From: Dermanyssus gallinae
Lineage: Eukaryota > Arthropoda > Arachnida > Mesostigmata > Dermanyssidae
Assembly (NCBI GenBank): GCA_003439945.1
Contig: QVRM01002420.1
Span: forward strand, 62,001-126,000
Direction of reading: 5' to 3'
Length of the DNA: 64,000 bases
Positions within the stretch are counted from its first letter, which is position 1. The number at the start of each line of letters is the position of its first letter. The position numbers and the translations under genes were made by a program. Positions 35,618-48,500 of this stretch are shown piece by piece. The notes below the pieces were generated by a model. That model saw nothing but the letters and a program-made list of their open reading frames with translations, had not been told where the DNA came from and did no database searches.

Positions 35618-37653
35618 ATGTCTCGACACGAAGACTCCGATGACGGGTGAGTAACTGCGATTTCGGCCGAGTGAGTGAGTGAGCGAGCGAACGAGCGAGC
35701 ACACCAATCTACCTTACCGAGCCAGCTCGAATGCAGCCACCTACGTGTTCACACTCAATGGATGTGCAACAAGCGCATAGCGAAGCTCCTCCCGCGAACC
35801 CCCCGCGAGCTGTCACCGTGACTCGAAGTCGGATAACCGAGGCTGGTGCGCAGTTGGATAGTGCGCCATAGTGTTAGAGAACTGTCACAAGCCCGCCTGT
35901 TGCGGCTGTTGACATTGTTGTTACGGGCGTTGTTGTTGTCCATTGTTGTCGCGGGCGTAGTTGTTGTTGTCATTGTTGTTGTTGTTGTTGTTGTCGTCAT
36001 TGTTGTTGCGGGCATTGTTGCCGTCATTGTTGTTGCGGGCGTTGTTGCCGTCATTGTTGTTGCGTGCGATGTTGTTGTCATTGTTGTTGCTGTTATTGTT
36101 GTTGCGGGCGTTGTTGTTGTTGTCATTGTTGCTGCGGGCGTCGTTGTTGTCGTCATTGTTGTTGCGGGCGTTGTTGTTGTCGTCATTATTGTTGCGGGCG
36201 TTATTGTTGTTGTTGTTGTTGTTGTTGTTGCTGCGGGTGTTATTGTTACGGGCGTTGTCGTTACTGACATTATGTCGTAACGTTTATCTAACAGTAGCTG
36301 CACCGTCCGCCGTTCCATAACCGAACGGCACACACATCCACACATAGACGGACGCACGCACGCAAATGATGAATGGACTAACACTGGCGAACCCTAGTAG
36401 CAGAAATAGGCCAGCGATCAGATATCGTCAATGTCCGTGCTAGTTTTAAAGTCGATCGCCGCACACGTATATTGATTGTCAGCACCTGTTCGCAATCGCA
36501 TTTTGAAGCTCTGTTGTGAGAGTACAGTACATTGCAACATCGGTACGCCATCCGCCCACACTGTCAACTCGATGTCGGTGCAAGCAGGGGCTCTGCCCCA
36601 AATGTAAACAGGTCAAATGAACTGCAAAACAAGCTCTACGTAACCCGCCCCCCCCCCCCCCTCCCCGGACACCTCCTGGCCCGTCCCCGCGAAAGGAGCG
36701 CCCGCCAAGCCATACAGTTGCCACCCCATCATAGGGCGCATGAATCAATCAGCAAGCGGATGAACGCGATATCAGCGTATCAGCAGGCTACAAATGCTAT
36801 GTGTCGCCTAGTAAGCGAAACTAGAAACATCCATCCACACGGCGGATTGGAGTGGTAACCTGGCATGTCAGGGAGTCGTGGCAATTCGATTGACCGAACC
36901 AACCATCATCGCTTCGTCAACGAGTCATATGATCAAACGCAGAACAACACCGACAGTCGGCATTTGCTCGAAAGCAAGGCTTACAGTAGCTGCGCGGATC
37001 ATACAGTCACTGTGGTGTGAAGCCCTTCCGAGCGAGTAGTGATTGGTGATTGTGGCACCGATTGGTGATTGTGGCACTCTTCATACCGTTCGACCTGCCG
37101 ATCCGACAATCGGGTTGTCATATGCGGTAAGGTAGAGAAATGTAAAAGTTTCTTTCTCCCAAAAAAAGGTCCTCTCGGTTTCGGTCTCTCTCTCTCTCTC
37201 GTTTCATAAGTTTGAGTCGTTCTCTCTGGTGGTCAATTTTGTGCAGGAAGTGGTTTTGCGAACGATATATGAGCTACATAGCACCATCTCCAGCCATCCA
37301 TAATCACATTAATGTGCACACAATCACCAATAAATTCACATATACATTTACGGTGTCAATATGTGGCAGCTCGTTAGAAGGTATGGGCAATGTTGTCGTC
37401 ATCGCATCATCATCATCATAATCAAGTGGTAGAGGCGGCACGCACAAAAATCAGCTCGAAATCTCTACCATATACCAGACAGAGCCATCACTCTAACGAG
37501 TTAGAGTGTGATTCTCTATGGTGTCTGACATTACAACGAACGTAAAGGATAAAGAAAGAAAGAAATCGAAAAAGGGGACTATCGATAGTTTTGCCGTTTC
37601 TTTTGCTAACTCAACGCTAAGCAACCGCAGTCCAGCCATGCATCTCTCTCTCT

Positions 37654-37694
<41 letters not shown>

Positions 37695-37695
37695 T

Positions 37696-37736
<41 letters not shown>

Positions 37737-37761
37737 CATATATATGTATATATATAAATAT

Positions 37762-37796
<35 letters not shown>

Positions 37797-38806
37797 ACGA
37801 GTGATAATGTCTGTTTATATATATATATATTCAATGTAATCAATTATTCAAGGTGGGAACATGACATTTGAGTCCCTGCGAACGTGTGCACCGTTACGGG
37901 GGGTCAAGTGTAGGGACCAGCCATTTCTGGAGAGTGCCCCGAACCGAGGCCGCATTGCCCCGTTGCACATCCAGCGACAGGCGCTGTCTGAGAAAATCAC
38001 CCGCTCGTTTGTCTCCGCTGGCTAGAATCAGGCGTTTCCCGACCTTTTGTAGCAAACTTCGAGTGGATGGACCGGGCCCGCCAAGGGTCTCGAAGGCAAA
38101 GGGATAAAACTTGTACGGGTACCCGATGTTCTGGTACTTTCTAACCTTGTTTGCCTCGGCGAGAGCCGAAGCATGACTAGCCCGGGCCGCGCCAGCACTG
38201 ACCATTGAAGGGGCTAATGAGTCAGTAACTGTCGCGTCCCAAACCAGCATGCATCCGCTCTCGAACGGAGTTAAGGTCAGCCCGTCAGGTCTCTTGCCGC
38301 CCTCCCTGTCTAGCCCGACGGGTTCAAGGACGCACGGCAGACCACTGGATCGTAAAGCTCGACTGAAGGTTTCATTCAGGGCTTGGTGTCTTGCTCGCCT
38401 ACCTGCGCTGACGATACAGGACAGCCCGTGGCGTCCGTCTGGCCCAACGACGTCTCCGCAGACGCAGGTATGAGTGTATACAATGTCTGTTCCCAAACGA
38501 AGTCCGACGGCAATCCTTACCGACTCATCATCTAACAGGGTCCCGATCCGGGCACAGGGAATGGCGTGTAGCCATGCGCCCGCCCCCTTGGAGGAGACGG
38601 CGCGCAGCCTGGCCTTGTCGGCGTCCGTCGTGCATCCCGCAATGAGGTCTACGACCCTTTGCCCATATAGAGCTGTTGACCATTCTTTCTGGTGTCCTGC
38701 TTCGGCGGGCTCGTGGCCGCACAGGGCAACTGCTCTACGGTGGCTTGTTTCCAATCGGGCTTCTAAGTCTGTGAGGGCAGCCGAATCGAGGAGGGTTCTA
38801 GCCTGT

Positions 38807-38880
<74 letters not shown>

Positions 38881-41259
38881 TATGTACACCACGGCTTAAA
38901 ACATGTTAAAGTAGCATATTCTTTATATACTAGCATTTCTCCTGTAGTATAGAATATGCGTAGCGCTTTTCGTGCAGCGTTTGAGGGCCGACAATTGGAG
39001 ACGTCGAAAATCAACAACAATGTACAACTTCGAAGAGGATATCAGCTGCAACAGGCGCGAACACTGCGAGAGTGGCAACAACAACAACAACAACATTAAC
39101 CACAACGACAACGACGACAACAACAGCTACTACATATAATATAATATGTCGTAAGATGCTATTTGCCCATGATGACGGACTATACTATTTGGTATGATAT
39201 CGCATCACTGTTATTCTCCCCCATGGACAAATATGTCGAGACCGTAATAACGTATGTTCATTTAGGTACGTATAGCGTGTGCGTTGGATATAAAATTGAA
39301 CTGAAAAATACTTTCGGAATGGAAGGGTGCCCATATGCAAAGTCTAGTATACGCTTGCACTGTGACCAGTTCGTGCCGATTAACCCCCGCAGTTACTGCG
39401 AAGACATATCGGGTTTGTATATATATATATATATATATATATTCTTTTTTCGTGAAGAAAGCGTATTAATAATAATATATAACGATGTCAACTTTATTTG
39501 TTTTATATATGATAGATAGATGATTGTTATTGTTACGGGCGTTATCGTTGTTGACATAATGCCGTAACGTTTATCTAACAGTAACTGCACCGTCCGTCGT
39601 TCCATAACAGAGAGCCGAACGTCACACACATCCACACACAGGCGCACGCACGCTGACAACTGTATTTGTTATATATTTGGTATATATGCATATATATATA
39701 TATATATATAAAATAATGACAACTCTATTTGTTACCTCCTGACGTAGCCTTCTGGTAGTTATGGGCACTTGGTCAAGGCAATCGTCCAATATTGTTTCGA
39801 CTTCTCTAAGATAGATCCAATCAAAAAGGTTTTAGAAAATAATGTTTTTAAAATACCCGATGCTCCTCTGGGATATATATATATATATGTGTGTTAGCAA
39901 AAAAAATTTTAGAATACTTGAGAGCTTCATAAAGTTGTCTCACTCGTTGTTGTTTTATGAAATCTGCCTGTCGAAATGGACAGGGAGAATTTCAGTTACG
40001 GGTGGCAATCTTGTATATGTTCAAAAAAGGCCTTACTGCTCCGGAAACTGTCCGAAAAAACTTCGCTATAATTTATTTGCTAAGTTCGGTAACGGCAACT
40101 TACGCCTTCTGGATGAAAAACCTTCTTCTTCTTCTTCTGCTCTGGAAGGCCCATTACGCTCGAGAGAGACCGCTTGTGCAAAACCGTCATCAAAAACGCT
40201 TAAATCAGCCATGGACTTCGGGGCGTGTTACATAAGAATCGTGACTCGCCTTTGCGTCCCTGATTTCGTGTCAAAGTTGAAGCTGACGAGCGCAACAAAA
40301 TGGAGCGTCTACCAAAACGGTCGTATTGGCCTGCCGGACATAACAAGTGTCCGTTCTCGGATCGAATTTTTACCTGCGTCGAAAAAAATTGCTCATTTGC
40401 GACAATATGAAACGTAGAAGATTCGGGTGTGCCCCGGGCCAACCTCCTCGAAAAACGCCAAAGGGTTAGATGGTAAAGGGTAAGCGACGCCCTAGAAGTC
40501 GCCCCCCATTCGCGCAGGATTCTGCTCTGTGACTGGTGGAATAGGTATGGCATCGTCAACAACAAGTTTTTTCTCTAGTGACCAAGCGATAGACGCGGGT
40601 ATCTACTGTGATCAGCACGACCGAGAGTTGTTGCCGCCCTCCATAGAAAGAGACGCAGCTTTCGTGATTAGAAAGGGCGGTATTTTCCACCAAGACAACG
40701 CACTTGTGCTGCATCTGAGTTTACACAGCCTCGGCATAATAGGCAAGCGAGCTTCGCTTAGAAAATTTCCGCATCCTCCGTACTCACCGGACATCGCACC
40801 GTCGGGCTTACTACCTGCTCAAATGTCGGCAGAACTATCTGCAGTTACTTTCTTTCAAACCTAATGTTTACACATAATCACATTATTCGAAAAGCAATCT
40901 AAAACCTCAAGTACTGTAGTGTATTTTTCGCACTTTTGCAATCTGAATCTTTGTTCTAATGTTAACAGTCATAAAATGCTCGACCATGTCGGCCAGCATT
41001 GCTGCAGCGCAATTTGAAGATGTCCCGCATGAGTGAGCTCACTGAATATATGCTCAGTCACTTTTACAGCATCTGATTGTACACAGTCGATATGCGTAGT
41101 ACTTTTAGATTGTATATATGTATATGCACCTGCACGCGTGTATGTAAGTTTAGGTTCTTACTGTTTCAGCCGGAAGGAATTTATTAATAATTATTGTAAT
41201 GAACGTGCATAATGTTTAAATTACGGTAACTATAACGACGAGCTATAGTACAATTATTA

Positions 41260-41299
<40 letters not shown>

Positions 41300-42705
41300 A
41301 CTTGTCGTGTCAAATAGCTGGCGCCGTGCCTGCTAGTTGAGTTCTGTTGGTGGTTTTCTGGCGCTCACCACTCGGCCACTAGCAGAATATACCGTCGAAT
41401 GCACCTTGCCCAGCGACACGGTGACGCCCAAAAAAGATGCTGGTGATAATGGTGCCGAGAATGGTGATGCTGATGGATGACGAATGGCCTTCAGCGGTTC
41501 GTTTCTCGCAACTTCTGGCTGACTTGAACGACCGGCTGGGTGGTGAGCTAAGTTATGTGTGTGGGGTGTCACGTGCCCATGGTGCCCTGTTTGGTCGCGC
41601 TGAACCTTCGGAGTGGCACAGCGGCTCACCACGTTCACTGGACGGAATACTCTGCCGAAAGCTAAAATCCAAACATGTTGTTGTTGTTGAAGTTGAAGTT
41701 GCTGCTACTGCTGCCATTTGCGTAATTGTTGTCGCTGTTGTTGCCGTTGTTAATGTTGCTGCTGCTGTTGTTTGTTGTAGCACTTGCTCAAGTTGTTGTC
41801 ATTGTTGTTATCTTAGTTGCTACTACTTCTGTTGTTGTCGTTGCTGTAGTAATAATTGTTGTTGTAGTTGCAGTAGTAGTAGTTGTTGTTGTTCTTGTTG
41901 CAGTAGTTGTTGTTGTTGTTGTTCTTGTTGCAAGAGGGTTGTAAGAAGTTATTGTTGTAAGAGTGTTGTAAGAAGTTGTTGTTTTTGTTGTTAGAGGTCC
42001 TCCTTATTTTAGTAATTTCTGTGGTGGCTTTGTCGCTTCTCTATCATTGGAGAATGATACAACGCCGTAACAAGCAAATGTAACGCATTGCCTCAGTCAC
42101 TCTGTGAAAGTGTTGTTGCTAATTGAAATAATTACCGTCACGCATAGCGTGGCTACAATGACCAGTTTGTCGTCTAATATGTTTTGCTTTAGATCATTCA
42201 TTACCTGATCCTAGACGGCCTAGGCACGGCCAAAGCTGCGCACCTTCTTCAACGACTCCTCGACAGAATCTCCGACGGCTAAATGTTAGGCCGTATGCTT
42301 GTCGAGTATTCTTAGTGTTTTCTTCTTGATTTCGATAGACATACGTGTATGGTCAGCTTTCTCGGAATTGCTTCGGGCTTTTCGCTTTCTTCTAGATGGG
42401 ACCATTGTTACTGTAGACGAGCGGGCCAGAGTCTACGCAGCACACAATCACTGTTGCAGCCGCCGCCGAAGCAGCAGCAGCGTCAACAATGGCAGTGGTG
42501 GCTTCAATATTCCAACAATTGTGCTGCTGGGGGCGCTGAAACTTGCTAGAAAGTCAGTCTAGTTTTGTACGACTTGAGTCGGCAAACCAGCCCGCCCCAA
42601 GTGTCTGCCGTTCTGGCAGTTCCATTTCGAAGAGCATACTTTTTCTGCCTAGATGACTACAACTATGGTGGTTGAAGGGTAACCGGTAGACGCCCACATT
42701 GTACC

Positions 42706-42745
<40 letters not shown>

Positions 42746-44236
42746 TGTATATATTTAGTGTATATATACTATATATACATATTTGTGCTAAGAATATATA
42801 TTCAATTCAGCATTTATTTCACCACAAAATTGGTAGACAGTATATATAGTAAGTATATATTTACATATGTATATAATGGGAAGGATGCTGACCAGGTCAG
42901 AGCCAATTTCAATTGTGTTGATCATTATATTGGCTAATATAAACAGTAGCACCACATTTAGGCACGAACATCGACAGACGCATGCCACTCTCGCGCACCA
43001 CCTGGAAACACCGTTAATGTCGTTTTGAACACATTCATCTACAAATCATCGCCATATGCTTGACGCCTGGTGGAATATAGTATTTTATTTCTAGTACAAA
43101 TGTGATGAACACCATAGCAGCGGCGAGGCACTGCTTCTTTACGGAAGCCCAGATGAGGCAGGTGGAGATCAACTGAGCGTGTTGCCAACTCCGAAACAAT
43201 GAGAACGGTTCATAAGATAATGTTTGCCACGGTGAGCAGGGTAAATATATACGACTAACAAACCATGCAGAAGAAGATCTTGGTTAGCCATTCTGCCAAG
43301 GACTCTTCTTCTGCTCAAAATGCATACAGTAAAATGTGGTTTTGTTGTTGAGGCATTGTTGATATACATCGCTCAATCTTGTCACATCTTGAAAACCTAC
43401 GTGCCAAGATTTACGAAAATAGATAGGCTGGGCCGAGAAGCTCACTTGTCTCGGGGTACCTAGATGTTTTGCGTACCAGAATATCTTACAAATTAAGCAG
43501 GCCAATGTAAACTGCGAAATGGGCCGAGAGTTTTGCCGACATTTGGTGCAAGATCTTTTCTTGTAATCGAGGGTGACAACAGATGAAGAGAAACGGTATC
43601 ATTGTGGCATGAGCGCTGAAATAGTAGTTTCAGTGGCTCAGTGAGAAATGCGGTACAGCGTGTGAGATAAAAGAAGGTAAGCGGTTTGGCATGTAGTTAC
43701 GTGGGTTGAAGGAACAAGTAGCGAGTATATAACGGATTCACAAAAGTCAAGGCAGTGTGAAGGAACCAAGAGCATCCAAGAGGTTGCAAATAATGGGTTT
43801 TATATGAGGACAACGAAATTACCATTATGAGATAGTATTTTATGAGAAATAGCTACTCACTTTGTCATTTTCAACACAATCGGGCACAACGAAATTGCCG
43901 AAAACAGAGGACCTAGCCATGAAAGCAACCCCACAATGAACTCGGCCATGGCACGCTGCAGTCTTATCTACACTAAGATGCCAGAACTCGAAAGTAGTTA
44001 ATTGCATATCGTTTGTGCAGTATTTGGTCGCTTTAGAATATCCTCTACACCAAATAAATTGATAGATAGATAAATACTTATCGAACGGAAACCGTTTGTC
44101 ATTTGTAACAAGTGTGTGTACGTATCATGTGGTGATTAACCGACTTGACCTACTATGAATGCACTAATTGCAATTTTCTTACGTTTATAGCGTCTAGTAG
44201 GTCTAGTAATATGTGATACTCTCCCACACACCAATA

Positions 44237-44284
<48 letters not shown>

Positions 44285-44531
44285 GTAGTCGCCGAATAAT
44301 GCTGGCTATTCGCGAAGCCCCCTGGTGACGCCTGAACGATTTCTGGTTCGTGTCTGACCGTGGCGTCCGCACGCTTTCTTCCCCTTTCATGTGATTTTTT
44401 CTTCTTCTTGGTTGTTCTCGCCGCGGTGACTGAATTCGTGGTGCTGGTAGTGAATATGACGTCTGCACTAGACTATTGACAGCTCTTGTTCGTATTACTG
44501 TCGCTATTATTCCTCCGATTGTTTCCTGTGC

Positions 44532-44574
<43 letters not shown>

Positions 44575-44919
44575 TTGACCATCGCTATCGTGGCCGTCGT
44601 CGTTGGAATTTACTTGCTTTTTGTTTGCTGCTATTGTTGTTGTTTTTTGCCTTCGTTTGCAAGACAGCAGATATTCTTCTTCGAAACAGCTTTCACTTCG
44701 CTCTGCCGAACAGCACCAAAGGTCACTACATGATGTAATGGCTGTACCAGTGTGAATTTGAGACTTATCTTCTGACACTAGACTGCGTGGCCTCTACCTG
44801 CTAACGTAGAGGTCGAGTTGGTCTATGCTGTGGATGACTGGCTGGCCGGCAAGGATCCTAAGGGCAGTACATATATGCGGTACAAGATCTTCTATGAAAA
44901 GACAAAAGACCCTGTACCA

Positions 44920-44984
<65 letters not shown>

Positions 44985-45464
44985 CAATATGTATGAATAT
45001 ATTTTCATACATATATCATTTAAATGAGACAGTGTAAATAACAATACAAATAGAAATACTGATGCACACTAGTATGCATAATTCAGGGAATCATTTAGGT
45101 GACGATATTACGACTGCATTGCAGTGGTTACGTGAAGTGAGATGTGAATTGAAGAAACCAGCATCATTACCTTTGTAGGGATTTAGTATGACATTGACGA
45201 ATTTGAGTACATTGACGAAAATTCACCGAAATGTGATAGCTCCGGTAAATGTAGTTCTATGTTCATACCTTTTATAGGTTTTTCATTAAGCATTAAAATC
45301 GCAATACTGAAGCACTCTAGTATAAATATGTCAGGGTACACGATGGTACGGGGCATAGAGTACTAGATTAAGGCTGGTAACAATGAGGTCGTTGCTTTAT
45401 ACACACATAATAGCTATTCGCTTACGTAAAACCTATAATGTTTTCGTCAGATTTAGAAGTGGAG

Positions 45465-45501
<37 letters not shown>

Positions 45502-48500
45502 AAAAAACGATATATATATATATATATATACCTGTATCATATACGTGTTTGTTGTCTAGCAATCAATGGCCTGGTCAAACCCATGAAGAGCAGCCCGGTG
45601 AAAATTTAGTACTTGGACGACGGCGTCCCAAACGGCAATGCAACCACAATTTCGGCTTTCAGAAGATTCTGGACTTTGAGGAGATCAGCGGCCAACCCTG
45701 ACCCCGTTGAAGTGGGAAGTTTTTACAAAAAATGCTGGCTCTCCGGCCTTCGTCCACACCCACCTGTGCCAGTAGCCCCAGTAGAAGGGAAATCCCCCAC
45801 CATGCACTCCCATGCATTCTGAATGAAATTCCCTGCCTCCAGAGACATGCAGCAATTAGCGCAATTCATTAACGAGGGCATTGAGAACGGCGGGGTCTGC
45901 TCAAACAAATCCTGAGGTCAACAGGCACATAGAAAAGCGCGAGAGTAAGAGACCGGCCGAGATGACACTCACACGTTTCGAACGCGCAAGGTTGGAACGT
46001 TGTCTGGAACGCAACGGCGACTGACTCGCTTTCACCCTCAATGGTCAAACAATTTTTTCGGCCTGACTCTCAGCCATTATTTAAAGTGCACGGAATTGCT
46101 ATCGTATTGCTTCGTAAGACGTACCCCATAAGTACAAATGTGCAACGGCGGTGCAATCGACCTAGTGCACATATGTGTCTCCTCCGGCCGCGAGACGCCC
46201 TCAATGATCAGGTCCGAACCAGCCAGAGCAACGCAGAGGCGGCTATGTTGCCTCAGGGCCTGAAATAAGTAAGAAGAGCAACTATGCAGACCTAGTCGGA
46301 TCACTCAACGTTAGCTAAGCGGCCTTCGAAACATAACGAGCTCGATGTCCTTTAGCTAAGCGGTTACTAACAGTGCTAGAAGAAAGGTTGGAAACCACGA
46401 CAGGGGCAAACGGACCGCCCTGTTAATACATATGTGAAACCATTTTCTATATATATATACATTTATATGTATATAGAAGTATATATGTATAGATATGTGT
46501 TTTCATATATACATATTTATATATGACTCCCACACTTTTCGAACGCGCCCGGCCCTTTGACTGGAACGCAACGGTAACCGACTCACTTTCTTCGGTTCGA
46601 TCCCTGTTGTTAATCGATTTTTCGTCATCGATCGAATCAGCAGCCATGCTGCCACAAGGGGTACTGTTGATGAAACTCTAGATATCTCGACATATCCGCG
46701 TATGCTGCCGCTCTAAGCGCATCTGATATTAAAAAAAAAGCGATATATGTATATATATATACATGCATTCACACTATCATGACCAATTATTATTAACACT
46801 AATATTAAATAACAGACATGGCTAACATGTTTACGTTCAGGTGCTGGCATTCCGTTTCAGCGTAATGCCGCTGAATTTTTCCGATAGCGACTGGGAACGT
46901 TTGAGTTATGACGAAGAATCCCAGCTACCCTCGCTGGATCCGGACCTCGAAGCGGGTTCAGGTAGGTCATGGTAATCAGAGTGCTAGGCCTTGTTTGTTA
47001 AAGGCAGATTCACCAAGTGTATTAGCAATACTCTTAAATATACGAAAGCCAGCCCGTATACGCGTTTCGTGTTCTAGGATAACTCTCGGACATCTTTGCG
47101 CAAATACCACTTAACTGCGATGGGGAAACAGCATATAGACGCAATTGTAGCCCAGTCGTGCTGGAAAAACTTTACATAAATAAGAATACGATAATCCAAA
47201 CGTTGTTCTACCAGATAACAGAACTTGGAGGAGTAAGATAAGTTTTACTGTAAATTAATTCAGCAAAAAATAATCCCATAATTAGATAAGAATGCGTTTA
47301 CTTGGTTTACATACATTTTAATTTTACACGAGCATGCTCTGCGAGAGGGTTACGATGAAAATCTGTGCGTTTTAAGATTTTTTTGTAAATACAATTAAAA
47401 TATTTTTTTCTATAATTGTACATAAAGTTAAATACACAGGACGTACCCAGGACGTCATCCAGGTACTCCAGTCGGAAGTTGAGCGGCTGTTGGCTGTGTC
47501 CGGAGATCACCTTCGACAAAGCTCCCCGTCACTTACTAGTCGACGACTCGACTCGACATGCTGGGGGGGGGGGGGGAAAGTTCTTTCCTACGAGTGCTCT
47601 CCAAATTCTTTAAGCAGCGCTTCTAAGCAGCGCGGGCATCTATATCGTCTGTTAGCGGCAATGCTGAAGCAAACTAAATACAGGGCGCCAAATAGAGAAT
47701 GCCGCCACACCAGTAGCGAAGACGCGGGAAGTTACTAAATGCGCGGGCAAATCTGTGATATATAAGGAGGCACGAGAATAAATCAATCAGTAGTTGTTGG
47801 TGGGAGCCAGTAGTTGTTGCCGCGAGCCAGACAGAGGACGGGTGTTGCTTAAGCGAGAGAATGGCGAACTCGTAACGGTCGCCGACCGACCATGGGGTGG
47901 TGGACACTACAGTTAGGAACGCCGTCGTCGTTATGTATGCGGATGACATAGTAGTGGTCTACCGGGATCGCGGTGCCATTCGTCGAATTGTCAGCGACCG
48001 TAGGGGCATGCACATAAATGCACATCGGTGACAGTTGTCGGGCGGCTATTACCTCTATTCGCACCGAGGTGAAAGACCCTCGACGACTGTCTCTGAGTGC
48101 GGCCGTGCGCCTGTTTGAGCCAATGTTGAGCTACAGCCGTGGCAGGGTGCGGGACCAGCGGTGCGCAAAACTCCACGCAGCGAGCTGCCAGACGCATCGG
48201 CGGTCCTTGCACTTTTTCAGCCGGTGGGACGGTCGCTGAAATGTTAAAATTGACGAGTGCATCCTAATTTTGTACCATCTTGAAATGCTAAGGTATTGCG
48301 AAATAAACAATATGTTAAAAGTAAACAGAAATATAACTAGCATACATAACAAAACGAATTTAGATGAAACATTTTAACAAACTAATGAGAAACTGCTTAG
48401 ATAAATGAACCACCGGTGCAACACCGACGCTCCAATATCGTCACAAGTTAAGAGGAATAAACGCTGCTACAAGTAATTGTAACGCGACTGCAATAGGATA

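Noticed and set aside
35925..36280. Long Val/Leu-rich open frames over the GTT array
   Set aside because: They are by-products of a trinucleotide repeat that has few stops in any frame.
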